DNA of 64,000 nt. Origin: Halichondria panicea. Taxonomy: Eukaryota; Porifera; Demospongiae; Suberitida; Halichondriidae. The position numbers and the translations under genes are program-made. Positions 32,421-44,024 of the stretch are shown here, piece by piece. Below the pieces are notes generated by a model, which worked only from the letters and a program-made list of their open reading frames with translations, had not been told where the DNA came from and made no database searches. The stretch is from assembly GCF_963675165.1 (NCBI RefSeq), contig NC_087380.1:390001-454000 (forward strand), in the 5' to 3' direction. Every line of letters begins with the position of its first letter. Position 1 is the first letter of the stretch.

Positions 32421-32960
32421 GTTTCTGTGAGCATGCTGACTGGTCTCATGTAGGGATCCAACACCTGCAGTCAAAACACAAGCAGTTTCAACAAATATAA
32501 CATATAACATTCAATTTCCTAATATATACGGATACAATAACTACACTCACTTAATTCCTAAAAATAATAAATAGATCTACACCCACTTGAATGGGCCTAA
32601 GGCTAGCAGTACTGTACATCACAGGGAGGTCGTATATATAGCGCAACTACGATGGGCCTAATGTGCATGATAGCTAGCAGTATTGTACTCACAGGGAGGT
32701 GGTAGGCCACAAGATATTATATACTAGCTGCAACAACACAGATAGCTAGGGATACCTACTAACTGTCTACCATTGAAGAGAGACTACCAATGAACAAATT
32801 GTATAGACTCGGTTGAGTATATAATAGATTTGCATGGACACGTCTGTAGAGATTGACTTCGATCCTTTTAATTTGTACAATCATAGAACTCTTTATTTTG
32901 TATAATCTGCACAGCTGTTTGTAATCACCCTGAATTCAATGAATGGATTATAGAGTATTC
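32421..32960 (+). pseudogene. Scar of a deleted RPTP copy: promoter and leader joined to 3' flank
   Basis: The segment reproduces a complete gene upstream region: the GTGAGCATGCTGACTGGTCT block (about 32427), TGGGCCTAAGGCTA at 32592-32605, TATATATA at 32633-32640 and the leader TACCATTGAAGAGAGACTAC. Where ATGACC should start the protein it reads AATGAACAAATTGTATAGAC, the sequence that follows the stop codon in other copies. It then continues as normal 3' flank to the CACCCTGAATTCAATG block. The junction (about 32788-32794) has ATGA microhomology between ATGACC (start) and ATGAAC (3' flank). A whole gene body, probably 6-9 kb, has been lost and the promoter now drives nothing. Confidence 0.8.
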
Positions 32961-33056
32961 ACCCTGCATGTGTGTTGAGCTTCATTGCACGCCACAGCAC
33001 AGCGGCAAAACAAATACAATAATTTTTACCGTAACAACCTTATTATGTATTAGTTA

Positions 33057-33530
33057 TTGCCCAGCCAGAGTGCAACATACCATATATTGCACTGGAGCAA
33101 CATAATGCATCCAGTGCAATATGCGGCCCTCGGGCATTATGTTGCTCCAGTGCAATATATGGCATGTTGCACGAGTTTTTCATGCGTCTGGTGCATTCCA
33201 CAGCCACCACAAGTAGTTGAAACTAGTTGTCCTATAAAAGGAGTGATGTGTACACGGAAAGGAATGCACAAGGAATGCAACAAATCAGTTGTTACACAGC
33301 TCACTCTTGCGCACATGGGATATATTGGCTCAGTAGTGCCTTTGCCCTCGAGGCCTGCGGCCCTCGGCCCTCGGGCCTAAGTCACTACTGAGCCAATATA
33401 TCCCATGTGGCACTCGTGCATGTGTCACAACTATAACATAATGCAGTGCAATATATGGTAGCCATGGCAGTGATGCAACATGCCATATACTGAGCACTGG
33501 ATTGCTTTGATCTGCCCACTCACTGGGCAA
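33057..33530. mobile_element. TIR-bounded foldback/MITE-like element with two large hairpins
   Basis: The element is bounded by TTGCCCAG (33057-33064) and its inverse CTGGGCAA (33523-33530). Inside are two near-perfect inverted repeats. Arms 33070-33107 and 33135-33172 are 38 bases each with one mismatch. Arms 33312-33338 and 33383-33409 are 27 bases each with none. Both loops carry the GC-rich string GGCCCTCGGGC. There is no credible ORF, so it is non-autonomous. No clear target duplication could be read. Confidence 0.7.
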
Positions 33531-33691
33531 CAAAACATTATAATCATGGGAATGATTGTGAATCTATAAAGCAACAATTGTAAAACAATGTTTTTTGTCG
33601 CCTTCGGAGTTTCAACTATAAGTAGCCTATTATTTCACAACCACTGTCTCATTAGCAGCAAGTCCATGAAAGCTCAAACAGCTCTTTGTGT

Positions 33692-33692
<1 letters not shown>

Positions 33693-33729
<37 letters not shown>
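33693..33729 (+). repeat. (CA)n microsatellite
   Basis: About 18 CA units inside dispersed repeat copy B; the same position in copy A has about 6. Confidence 0.9.
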
Positions 33730-33730
<1 letters not shown>

Positions 33731-34067
33731 AATCACTCTATCCCTGCTGTACACGCACGGAGTAATAAACCAAATACCGTATAGCGGGTTAAAACTAAAA
33801 CTACGCTATCGCAATGCTTTAAACGTAACTATCCTGAGCTGTACAAATATTTAAAGTACGAAGTATTAAATTTTAATTGCAATTGGGCAGTTCATACGAA
33901 AATTTACACTAACGAAAATTATCCACTAGTATAATACATATAATATTATATACAGTATAATAGCGCAGACATAACATGAATTATTCCAGTTATTGTTTAT
34001 TTTGTCAGTGTGTGTACACAACATATCATGGATTAAAGTAAAGTGTCTCTATAACTATAATATCAGT

Positions 34068-34272
34068 TTCTGTGAGCATGCTGACTGGTCTCATGTAGGG
34101 ATCCAATACCTGCAAGCAAAACACAAGCAGTTTCGATATAGGCTACAGCATTACTGTACTTTTAGCTACAGGGAGGTGGTAGGCCACAAGATATACTAGC
34201 TGCAACAACATAATAATTATAGCTATAGCTAGGGATACCTACTAACTGTCTACCATTGAAGAGAGACTACCC
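34068..34272 (+). promoter_or_regulatory. Copy 5 upstream region, TATA-less variant
   Basis: The shared GTGAGCATGCTGACTGGTCT block (from about 34072) and the leader TACCATTGAAGAGAGACTAC are kept, but the interval between them is shortened. It lacks TATATATA and both 14-base elements, holding only GGGAGGTGGTAGGCCACAAG (about 34171). Confidence 0.5.
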
Positions 34273-37200
34273 ATGACCTCCATGCTGTGTGGACTAGTGT
34301 GTGTGGTCCTGCTCTCTGGGCTCACTACACTGGCAGAGGGACAGCAAAGTGAGTCAGTAGCTAAGGCAACATGATGTACAAGAATGAGGGTAGTCTACAA
34401 GAGATATGTAAGGTGATGCATAATAATTATTATGGTTGAGTTGTACCTGACCTTCTTGGACGGCCAGGTAGAATAAATAAATCTAGATCTAAATAGAGTC
34501 GGTGTTGATGGTGTTGGAGTGTTCGGAAGGTAGACCGGGAGCCTCGAATGCACATTATGGCAGATCTTAGGAGCTATAGTGAACAATTTATAGTCTACAG
34601 GCATCTCACCCATGCAGTGGAGGGTGGAACTGTATGACCTTCCTTGCCTCTCAGATAGTAGAGAAGCCAACCTCTTGTAGACGATGGTTGCAGCTGGGCC
34701 AATTCCTCCAGCAGAAGAGAAAACCAGCGGGGGTTCTATCTCCCTATAATGCGCTCTTGGTAATAATTATATCTTCTTCTCTAACTCATTCTTCCGATAG
34801 CATTGGGTCTGGGTGGAGTTGCGATAGCAAGGTGTGTGCTGGTTAAAACCCTAGCAACAAAAATCCACTCTGCTATCTCTTACCCAGAAGCTTTGTGCGG
34901 CAATGTCCACGTTGGCTGTCCTGTGTTTGAAATGTTCGCCAGTTATACAGGTTGTATACAGACCAAGTTCGATTTTCACATTGTGGCAGACTTCGCTCAA
35001 TAAAGGCTGCAGTCATAATTTTTCTTATCTCGAATCTCATATGGAAACCTCCTCGGGAACAGCTAAGCGCATGTTCAACTGTGAATCACTGTCCACAAAC
35101 ACAGTGGGAGGGTAAGTTGGTGGTCGCCAACCATAGCGGAGGCAGAGGGCATCCTTGAAAGAAGCTTTGTGTAGTGCAAACCCATGTTCGGTGATGGTAG
35201 AGCTGACAACCAATTTAAGGTGCCTTTCTCGGAGCAGATTGTGGTAGTGTTTCTTTTAGGTCACTTGCCGTTCTTGCTTGCAATTGTCTAAGAAACTTCT
35301 TTTATGGTTGATAGATGCATATAATATTTTGTGTCTGGCTTGTAATGTGATGTTTGGTTCCATGCAGTCTACCTGACTCTGGGATCTGGTCCTAGGATCA
35401 CTACTGACAATACTGAGATCTTCATCACTACCATTGGGGAGGATGGTAGTCTCCCTTCTCTCACCTGTCACACTGACCTCACTACCTGCTGTAGAAGTGG
35501 TGACAACAATGCCATGGGAGCACTAGGACAGTGGACGTATCCTAATAGGAGTGTGATACTGCAAAATGGTGGCTCAATGACTGCTGGACAACAGTTCTAC
35601 AGTGTAAGGAAGGCACCTCAGGTCATCAGACTGGCTCGTAGAGAGGCTAACAACCCCCTCACTCCAACCGGGTCCTACTGTTGTACTGTACCAACTACTG
35701 GAGGAAATATGACCCTCTGTGCTAACCTGGGTGAGTGGAGTAAACTATCCTTAAATCTATGTTTTATGTCAGCCAGTATGTGTTCACCCTTTTCATGAGT
35801 TCATGAAACCATCACAACTCTCCAAAATCCATTGTATCAAGGGCGTATAAAAGAAATAGGGCATGCAACTGAACATTAATTCATCAAAATTCAAACGCTC
35901 ACACAGGATTATGTCAGAAAAATTTTTTATTTTATTATTTTTTCACTTCATTCACATTCATTCGACCACTACTGATATTTCACTCTTGCATGCCCTCTAT
36001 ATATATACAACCTTGATTGTATCATGATCATAACCTTGGTTCATGCCCGTTGCACCTACTTCAGTCCCATGTTGTGATAATCTCCCGGCCCTCACTAATG
36101 GAGCCATAACCTATGATGGTGGACCCACTAACAACAGACCAGTGGGTGCTACAGCCACTTACAGCTGCTTCGATTCCTACTTTCTGGCTGGAGTGTCAGT
36201 GAGGACTTGTGGGAGTGATGGAAAGTGGAGTGGGTCAGCTCCAGTGTGTCTGAGTAATGACTGAATGTGTACGTTAAGTGTGTATACCTGTTCCCATAGT
36301 AACCTGCTCTGACCTACCCTCACTGGCAAATGGGGACATCGACTATGGTGGTGCTGGATCCTCTGACAGCAGACCAGTGGACACTATGGCCACCTACACC
36401 TGTAACCCTGGCTACACTCTCGATGGAGGCACCACCAGGACTTGTGGGAGTGATGGAGTTTGGAATGGGTCAGCTTTAAATTGTCAGCGTAAGTGGAATT
36501 GAATTTGTACTGTTTGTTTGTTGAGTGTATCGTCTCCCATACAGCTGACTGCCCTGACTTACCCTCACTGACCAATGGGATGATCATGTACAGTGCTGGA
36601 TCCACTAACAACAGACCTTTCCTTACTAGTGCTGTGCACTCCTGCAACACTAACTACACTCTTACTGGAGGTACTCTTATTAGAGGTACTACCAGGGTCT
36701 GTTTGAGTGGAGGAATCTGGGGTGGGTTACCTCCAACTTGTCAGCGTAAGTGAAGTTGAATGAATTGAATTTTTAACTGTTTATGTTCGTTATTTCAGGA
36801 ACTATTTCAGGAACTTGTTTTGATTTACCACGACTAATGAATGGAGACATTGCCTACACTGCTGGACTTGCTGACAGCAGACCTATTAATACCATTGCTA
36901 CATTCACTTGTGACAATGGCTACACTCTCACTGGAGGGAGTGTCAGAGTTTGTCAGAATGATGGGACCTGGGATGGAATAACTCCAACCTGTCAATGTGA
37001 GTTCCACTGCATCTTAACAGTTGCTTCACCTTTCTTGATACAGTGAACACAGGACCCACTGAACCACCCACCACCTGTCCTGACCTCACTGTACCAGCCA
37101 ATGGAGTGATCAGCTACAATATGGGGACTGCTAGTCTGAGACCAGTGGACACTGTGTCCACCTACACCTGTGACCCTGGCTACACTCTCATGGGAAGCAG

Positions 37201-40200
37201 CACCAGGGTTTGTGGGAGTGATGGAGTGTGGAGTGGGTTTGCTCCATCTTGTCTGTGTAAATGGAATGGACTTTGTACTGTTTGTTTGTTGAGTGTATCG
37301 TCTCCCATACAGCTAACTGCCCTGACTTACCCTCACTGACCAATGGGATGATTATGTACAGTGCTGGATCCCCTGACAACAGACCTTTCAGCTCTAGTGC
37401 CGTGCACTCCTGCAACACTGGCTACACTCTCAGTGGAGGTACCACTACCAGGATCTGTGTGAGTGGAGGGATCTGGAGTGGGTCACCTCCAACTTGTCAA
37501 GGTGAGTTCTGTAACTGTTGTACAATTTGTATTTGTGAGTATAGTACTAGTAGATCCTCGCTAATCAGAATAGAGCCGGACCAGACTTCATCCGAATACA
37601 TGAAATTTCCAGATTAATGGATGTCATTAAGTGATTATGAATATCATTAACGAAGACACTTGTACATTGTAGTATGATATTACTGTGGCCAGAAGGGAAG
37701 CTGCTAGCTAGAATAGTCAACTTTCTCTCTAAGCTCTCTTCGTTTTATTTGCAGTGGCCATTGTACTGAGAGCACAATATTAATTGCTGATTCAGCAAAG
37801 CAAATTAGAGTGCGCTTCTACTAATAGTGCCTCCTCTTTTTCATTTTGCCATTTTTGCGAGGTTTCGGACTAAAGGGGTCCGGATTAGCGAGGGTCTACT
37901 GCATACGTGTAAACCCAATGTAGTGTGAATCAAAGTTTTGGTTGTGAGTAAACGTAGGATCTCACACCCTATACACAGTGAACACAGATTCTCCACCCAC
38001 TGAACCACCACCCACTACCTGCTCTGATTTACCCTCACTGACCAACGGAATGATCACATACAGTGACAGATCCGGCAGATCTAGTCACAACAGACCAGTG
38101 GGCAGTACAGCTACTTACTCTTGTGACAATGGCTACCGTATTGTTGGACAGGCGATGACGACTTGTGGGAGTGATGGAGTGTGGAGTGGGTTAACTCGAA
38201 TGTGTCAGCGTAAGTGGAATTTAATTTGCACATTATTTTGTTAAATTTGTGTTCACTATTTCAGGAGTTTGTTTTGATTTACCACCACTAATGAATGGAG
38301 TCATTACCTACACTGATGGACTTGCTGACAGCAGACCTATTAATACCATTGCTACATTCACTTGTGACAATGGCTACACTCTCACTGGAGAGGGTGTCAG
38401 AACTTGTCAGAATGATGGGACCTGGAATGGAACAACTCTCACTTGTCAATGTAAGCTAGTACAATGAACTCTAACAGACTTACAATCCCCCACCCCCACA
38501 GTACCTCCTGTCTACGTCTCCATGGGAACCACCAACTATGTTGTTATGAACTCACAGGTTGCCATAGATACCATCGGAGATACCACTGAGACAGCATTGA
38601 CTTGCAGAACTGACTCAACTATTTGCTGTATAGGACAAGATAATCCCAATAGTGCCAGTGGATTAGGAGATTGGCTACTACCAAATGGAACAGCTGTCAC
38701 AAGGAGTCCGGACATTACTGATTCAGACACTGATCTACTGTACAGTGTTGGAGATACAGGTGCACTCAGACTCCATCGTCGAGGTTCTGTGTCAGGCCCC
38801 ACTGGCTCCTACTGCTGTGTGATACTAACCAGGAGTGGTGAGGTCTCCTTCTGTGTGCAGTTAGGTAAGTGCTTTTGCTCGATTTGATGACGCCTACTTA
38901 ACTGTTGTGTTTCAGTGACTGGAGTCATCACTACTTCTCCTCCAAGTAAGATAATCGTCCCCTTTACTGACAATGTTTTAGCAACCTCCCCACAGCCACT
39001 GATGGAGCTAACAACATAGGAGGTGTGGTGGCAGGTGTAGTCATTGTGTTACTCATTCTAGCCGCTGTCATTGTGGTGGGTATCATTGTCGGGGTCTACT
39101 TCTGGAGGTGAGACTATCATCAGAATGTGTGCATGTAATAATGTGTTGTTTTGTGTACAGGAAACATCGTGGCAACCAGACCAAGTACAGCCCCTCCCCT
39201 CGCCATGCCCCTCCCCCTCGCCCCACTCCCTATCAAGCATCCTTCAAGAAGAGCAACGGAGAAGACAGTAAAGTCACTATTGAGAAAGTCGACGGTAAGA
39301 AAAGTAAAGCAGCATTCTGCACTATTTTTGTGTCTGTATAATTATACAGAGCGTTTTTCAACTTTCAGCACCAACTATTTGTCTATATTTCAGAGCCTAG
39401 TATAGTAGAGTTTCCTAGTGATACTCATGTGACGGAGGGGGAGGAGGTGTATCTGAGGGTGAAGGTGGGAGGTCACCCTCCACCCAGTCTCACCTGGTAC
39501 CACGATGGTAGGAAGGTGACTGCAGACTATGCCACAGAACTGGACCAGGACGGTGGATTATCCTTCCCTAGTGTGGAGACTAAGCATGCTGGTGAGTACA
39601 GGCTATAATGTACCTACAATGACATAAGATAACAGTGAATGTTTACTGTGCATGTTGAAAACTAAGATTAATGTTTACACGACTCTGTACGTAGGTGTGT
39701 ATAAACTGGTGGTTACTGGAGCCTCAGGGTCAACAACACAACAGGTCGTCACGGTAACAGTGATGAGTGAGGGTGGTGAGGCTAGTGACGGGGTGGAGGG
39801 GGTGGACTACGCCCCCGTACCTGTGACAGAGTTTGGAGCGTACGTGGCTGACCTCCATGCTGGCAGCAATAAGAAGTTCAAAGATCTTTACAAGGTAATG
39901 TTATACTAGCTGTGTGTGCAATCAACTACGTGTACTTTATCCACACACACACTCAGAATTTGGACAGTGGGGAGAGGGGTCATCCAGTGATTATTTCAGT
40001 GACTCCTGAGAACAAACTCAACAACAGATTTGGCAACATTGCTGTGTGTGAGTGCATATCCTGAGAGTTAGCACATATTAGCAGTTGTGTGTACACAGGC
40101 AAATGGAGGTCATAGCACTGTGTGTGTGTGTTCTCATATCTCATACTAATCACACATATTTCTGCAGATGATGACAACCTCATTATCCTAGACCCCATCC

Positions 40201-42056
40201 CTGGACAAGAGGACTGTCAGAGTGACTACATCAATGCCTGCTATGTAGACGTGAGTGTGTGTGTGTTGAGCTCTTATTTTAATGGTTCATTGTTTTTGTT
40301 TTTATTGTTGTTGCTTTTACAGTATGTATACATCTGCCTAATGACTTGCTGCATTCCACTGCTAATGGCGCACTTGTTGAGTATACAATGAAACCTTAGC
40401 TCTCTATACTGGCTCTTTCTTTCACGTACTCACTGTATGTTGTGTGCATGCGCAGCGAGGTATACGGTACTCCACCAGCAGATCCATACAATAAAAAGCA
40501 CAAGCGGTACTTTCAGTATCTGATAATTCATGAATTTCTTCTTCTATTCTCAGGGGTATAAGAAACCTAAAAGGTTCATAGCAACACAAGGTGAGGTCCT
40601 GGGTTACTAAGTGTGTACCATTACCTTATATGGGCATCAAGGTAGTCATTGGTTACCATGTTGTGGTCATAGTTGAAACTGTAACTGATCCGCTAGAAAA
40701 ACATTTGTTACTGCTACTAGCTACTATGAGTATGATCTGTAAACCATTTTGTAAAATTCCAGTGTAATGTAATGTTTTTACCTTATAGGACCACTGCCAG
40801 GAACTCTGGTGGACTTCTGGCGTCTCATGTGGCAGGAGAGACCACCCATAATAGTCATGCTCACCAACCTCATGGAGAACAACAAGATCAAATGTGAACA
40901 GTACTGGCCCGAGTCTGGGAAGAAGCATTTTGGCCCATTCACAGTGGCCATTACAGATCAGCAAATACTGGCTGACTACACCGTCAGGACACTGGAGGCT
41001 TCAGTGAGTTAGTGTTGCAATACCACAGCTTTATATAAGAGAATGGGATTATTATCAGCCTCTCTTCCCCTGCCTCTAGTTGGATGGAGACCGCCGTGTG
41101 CTGAGAGTCAAGCTATTCCATTTCACTGCCTGGCCTGATCACGGTGTGCCTGACTATGCCACGCCCATTCTTGGGTTCCATCGTCGGGTCCAGTCCCAAC
41201 ACAAGCCATCGAAAGGTCCTATTCTGATCCACTGCAGTGCTGGTGTGGGACGCACAGGCACTTACATTGCCATTGATTATGTCCTCGATCAGATTGCAGT
41301 CGATGGTCTCATCGATATTTCCGGCACCATTGTCAAATCTCGCAACCAGAGGATGAAGCTTGTACAAACACAGGTAGGTATACATCACTCTGATGCTATT
41401 GCTTCCATCATTGCTGCCATTTTGATTCTACTGAGCATGCTCATTGCCCCCTATAGGACCAATATGTGTTCATCCACGATGCTATCCTGGAGTCAGTGAC
41501 GTGTGGAGACACTCAGATCAGTGCTGGAGATCTGCGCAGACAGATACAGAAGATGTCATCAGTGTCCCCGAGAAAAACCATCTCAGATTTCCAATACCAG
41601 TTCCAAATTCTGGAACAGGTTACTCCAAATCCTAAAGAAGTTCGAAGTCCTATTGCTGTTAAGAATGCTGCCAGGAACAGGAACATGGACTACCTGCCAC
41701 GTAAGGACTTCTGCTAACTGTGTACATTATATCCATTCACTGTTTCCCCAACAATAGCTGAGACCAGTCGTGTGATTCTGAAGGGAGAGCATCCTGACTA
41801 CATTCATGCTGTGTTTGCTCATGTAAGTGTTCAACTACTAGAGCCCTTGACCTATTGTACTCTCATGGTCCCCTCCCTCCCTCCAGGGCTACAAGCACCA
41901 GAAGGCATACATCATTGCCCAGAATCCACTGGACTCAACTGTGCGTAACTTTTGGAAGGTGATCTTTGAAAGGAAGTGTGCGGCTGTTGTGATGTTGACT
42001 CCACTCAGTGAGAATGGGCAGGTAAGAGATGGTCTCCATTAGAGGTCCTCCGTGTT

Positions 42057-42090
<34 letters not shown>

Positions 42091-43187
42091 GAGGCATGCT
42101 CCCAGTACTGGCCAGAGAGTGGCAATGTCACCTCCTTCGGTGAGTTCACCATCGATAATTTGGGGGACGAAACCACCACTGGGTTCGTTATGAGGCAACT
42201 GAGCGTCCTCAATGAAAAGGTACGCCATGCATCTCTTTGTTGCCTTCAAACCTCTCTCTATTCCTTTTTGCCTCCATGCAGACCCAAAAGGCCCATCAAG
42301 TGATCCAGTTCCACATCACTAACTGGAATAGCAGTGGAAAGTGTGAGAACCTCAAGACTGTAACTGACGTCAATGAGGAGGTTATAAAAGTTCAAAGGAG
42401 GACTGGAAACAACCCTGTACTGGTCCATTGCAAGTACGTAGACAAGTGCTGTAACCTTAATATATGGACATTATTTTAATAGCCTTGCGTTCTAGAAGTC
42501 AGTCGATTTGGCAGATATCTTTGAGAGCCCGTAATTCGTGTTCAGATCATGATGCATTCAATATAGCTCTCAGAATTATAACCCCCCCCACGCAGTGACA
42601 CTGCGACCCGCTCTGGTATGTACTGCTCTGTAGGTACTACCATTGACCGTTGCAAGACAGAGGGAGTGGTGGATGTGTTCCAGGTGGTCAAGGCTCTCAG
42701 GGTCCACAAGCCAGGGGCAGTACCGTCAGTCGTGAGTTCATCTGCTGCTTACATAGTGGGAGGCTTGTACTATTACAAGAGCCAGACCTTGTCTAGGACC
42801 TGTACCAGCACATACTGTTTAATACAAGAGATTTTAAAGCTTCAAGCCTCTGTACTGTTGATTAGTGCCATTTGCATACAATGTAGTTTTGTATCATCAT
42901 GCGTACTGTATTTGCGCGTTAGTCAATATAGCTGCTACGTGCAGAGATGATAGCCTCAGATAGGGTCAAAGTTCACTGAGGCTACTATTTTGAGAGTAGC
43001 TTCTATTGCGCTGAAGATGGGCTGTAGGGAGGCTTATTTGAGTGCGGCCTTTATACAAGAGCGGCCTCTATCAAGCAAATACTGTAGTTAGTGTATCCCC
43101 TCACAGGACAACTACAAGGATCTGTTTGATGCTACTCTGGTCTACTTGGACTCCTTTGACAACTATGCCAACTTCCAAGATATTTGA
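34273..43187 (+). CDS. RPTP copy 5: Ig-V1, 8 CCP, Ig-V2, stalk, TM, cytosolic Ig, D1-D2
   Basis: The largest copy, about 1573 residues in 28 exons: 34273-34348, 35368-35730, 36065-36253, 36300-36488, 36545-36745, 36811-36996, 37044-37256, 37313-37501, 37979-38209, 38265-38450, 38502-38864, 38916-38945, 38996-39107, 39161-39294, 39394-39591, 39695-39894, 39957-40047, 40168-40250, 40554-40590, 40789-41003, 41080-41373, 41457-41700, 41758-41822, 41887-42021, 42091-42219, 42282-42433, 42596-42731, 43107-43187. The first CCP uses a downstream acceptor (36064) because the usual CTTGCAG is altered. The fourth CCP has a duplicated acceptor 12 bases apart (36798 or 36810, both in frame). Intron 1 (34349-35367) holds a retroelement relic and intron 37502-37978 a MITE. 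D1 has WPD and [11 protein letters not shown]2 has HCNDTATRSG. Confidence 0.87.
34510..35245 (-). mobile_element. Degenerate retroelement C-terminal ORF relic in copy 5 intron 1
   Basis: Read on the minus strand with frameshifts and stops, this stretch gives LNWLSALPS, HKASFKDALCLRYGWRPP, FTVEHALSC then RGGF, SEVCHNVKIE, TGEHFKHRTANVD, RLASLLSERQGRSYSSTLH and LLRSAIMCIRGSRST. I recognise this series as the conserved C-terminal region that follows a reverse transcriptase in retroelements common in sponge and cnidarian genomes. The exact element class is not certain. The reading frame is broken several times, so it is dead. It lies opposite to the host gene, inside its first intron. Confidence 0.75.
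35368..35730 (+). other. Ig-V1 exon of copy 5
   Basis: 121 codons after the signal peptide: [51 protein letters not shown]. Phase 1-1. It differs from copy 4 mainly in the segment between the C-strand Trp and the F strand (QNGGSMTAGQQFYSVRKAP). Confidence 0.75.
37544..37903. mobile_element. pogo/Tigger-like MITE in copy 5 intron
   Basis: The left end reads AGTAGATCCTCGCTAATC and the right end, inverted, AGTAGACCCTCGCTAATCCG, an inverted terminal repeat of the kind found in pogo/Tigger elements. TA flanks both ends (37542-37543 and 37904-37905). Removing the insert restores a continuous intron like those at the same place in other copies (GAGTATA followed by CGTGTAAACC). No transposase frame is present. 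Confidence 0.7.
38502..38864 (+). other. Ig-V2 exon of copy 5
   Basis: 121 codons, phase 1-1, with LTCRTDSTICC, GDWLLPNGTAV, LRLHRRGSVSG and GSYCCVIL. The last strand differs from the others (TRSGEVSFCVQLG instead of DNTG...). Confidence 0.75.
42061..42088 (+). repeat. (GT)n tract at a splice acceptor in copy 5
   Basis: The run of 14 GT units directly precedes the TAG acceptor of exon 42091-42219 and replaces the usual pyrimidine tract. Other copies have 5-12 units here. Confidence 0.9.
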
Positions 43188-43765
43188 TGTACATGAACTA
43201 CACAAGAAATAAACCAATGGTAGACTCGGTTGAGTATAATAGATTTGTGGCCTAAATTATAGAGTTACTATGATGACTCCCTTTTAATTTGTATGATCAT
43301 AGAGCTCTTTATTTTGTACACTCACCATGCACAGCTGTTTGTTAATCACCCTGAATTCGGATTATATAATAACTTGATACCGTATTACTAGAAAACATAA
43401 TATTATATGTGAATTTTGCTTCGCGCTGATCGCTTTGCAAAAATAAAATCGCAAAACCTAAACTAGTACTGGTAACTACACACAATCCTTGCCAGAATGC
43501 ATCGCAAAGGGTCATGTTGATTTGGCTCATTCGCAAAGGTTTTCCACTTGCAAAATAGTAATAGCTATGGCCAGTAACATAATAGTACAGCTATAGACAT
43601 ATAAACATAATTATTAGTGACAGTATTATACACAGTATGGATTAATGCAGTTAATCAGTTTCTGTGAGCATACTGACTGGTCTCATGTAGGGATCCAATA
43701 CCTGCAGGCAAAACACAAGACATAATTATTAGCATTCAATTTCCTAATAAGAATACAATAAGAAG

Positions 43766-44024
43766 TAGATCTACGCCCACTTGAATTGAATGAGCCTAAG
43801 GCTAGCAGTACTGCACATACACAGGGAGGTCGTATATATAGAGCCACTACAATGGGCCTAAGGCTATAGCTAGCAGTATACTGTTCTTGCAGGGAGGTGG
43901 TAGGCCACAAAATACCAGTGTACTGGCTGCAACAGCACGTTAAGCTACAAGGTATTGTTATAGTAACAAGATAGCTAGCTAGGGATACCTATACTAACTG
44001 TCTACCATTGAAGAGAGACTACCC
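43766..44024 (+). promoter_or_regulatory. Copy 6 promoter and 5' UTR block
   Basis: TATATATA at 43833-43840 lies between TGAGCCTAAGGCTA (43791-43804) and TGGGCCTAAGGCTA (43853-43866), followed by the conserved leader to the ATG at 44025. The spacer 43188-43765 holds copy 5 3' flank. At about 43380-43570 it has AT-rich sequence with repeated GCAAA/TTTGC motifs (TTTTGCTTCGCGCTGATCGC), possibly an old mobile fragment, and no gene. Confidence 0.6.

Larger units (their letters stand above)
32969..33750 (+). repeat. Dispersed repeat, copy B, interrupted by a foldback element
   Basis: The same family as 26065-26350 (TTGAGCTTCATTGCAC ... TTTTTACCGTAA ... GGAATGATTGTGAATCTA ... CCAATCACTCTATC), but split between TTATTAT and ATCATGGGAATG by the element at 33057-33530. 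It ends in a (CA)n tract at 33693-33729. Confidence 0.65.

Noticed and set aside
33057-33380. ORF of 107 residues in the hairpin element
   Set aside because: It runs through both hairpin arms and a low-complexity GC loop; composition is explained by the inverted repeats.
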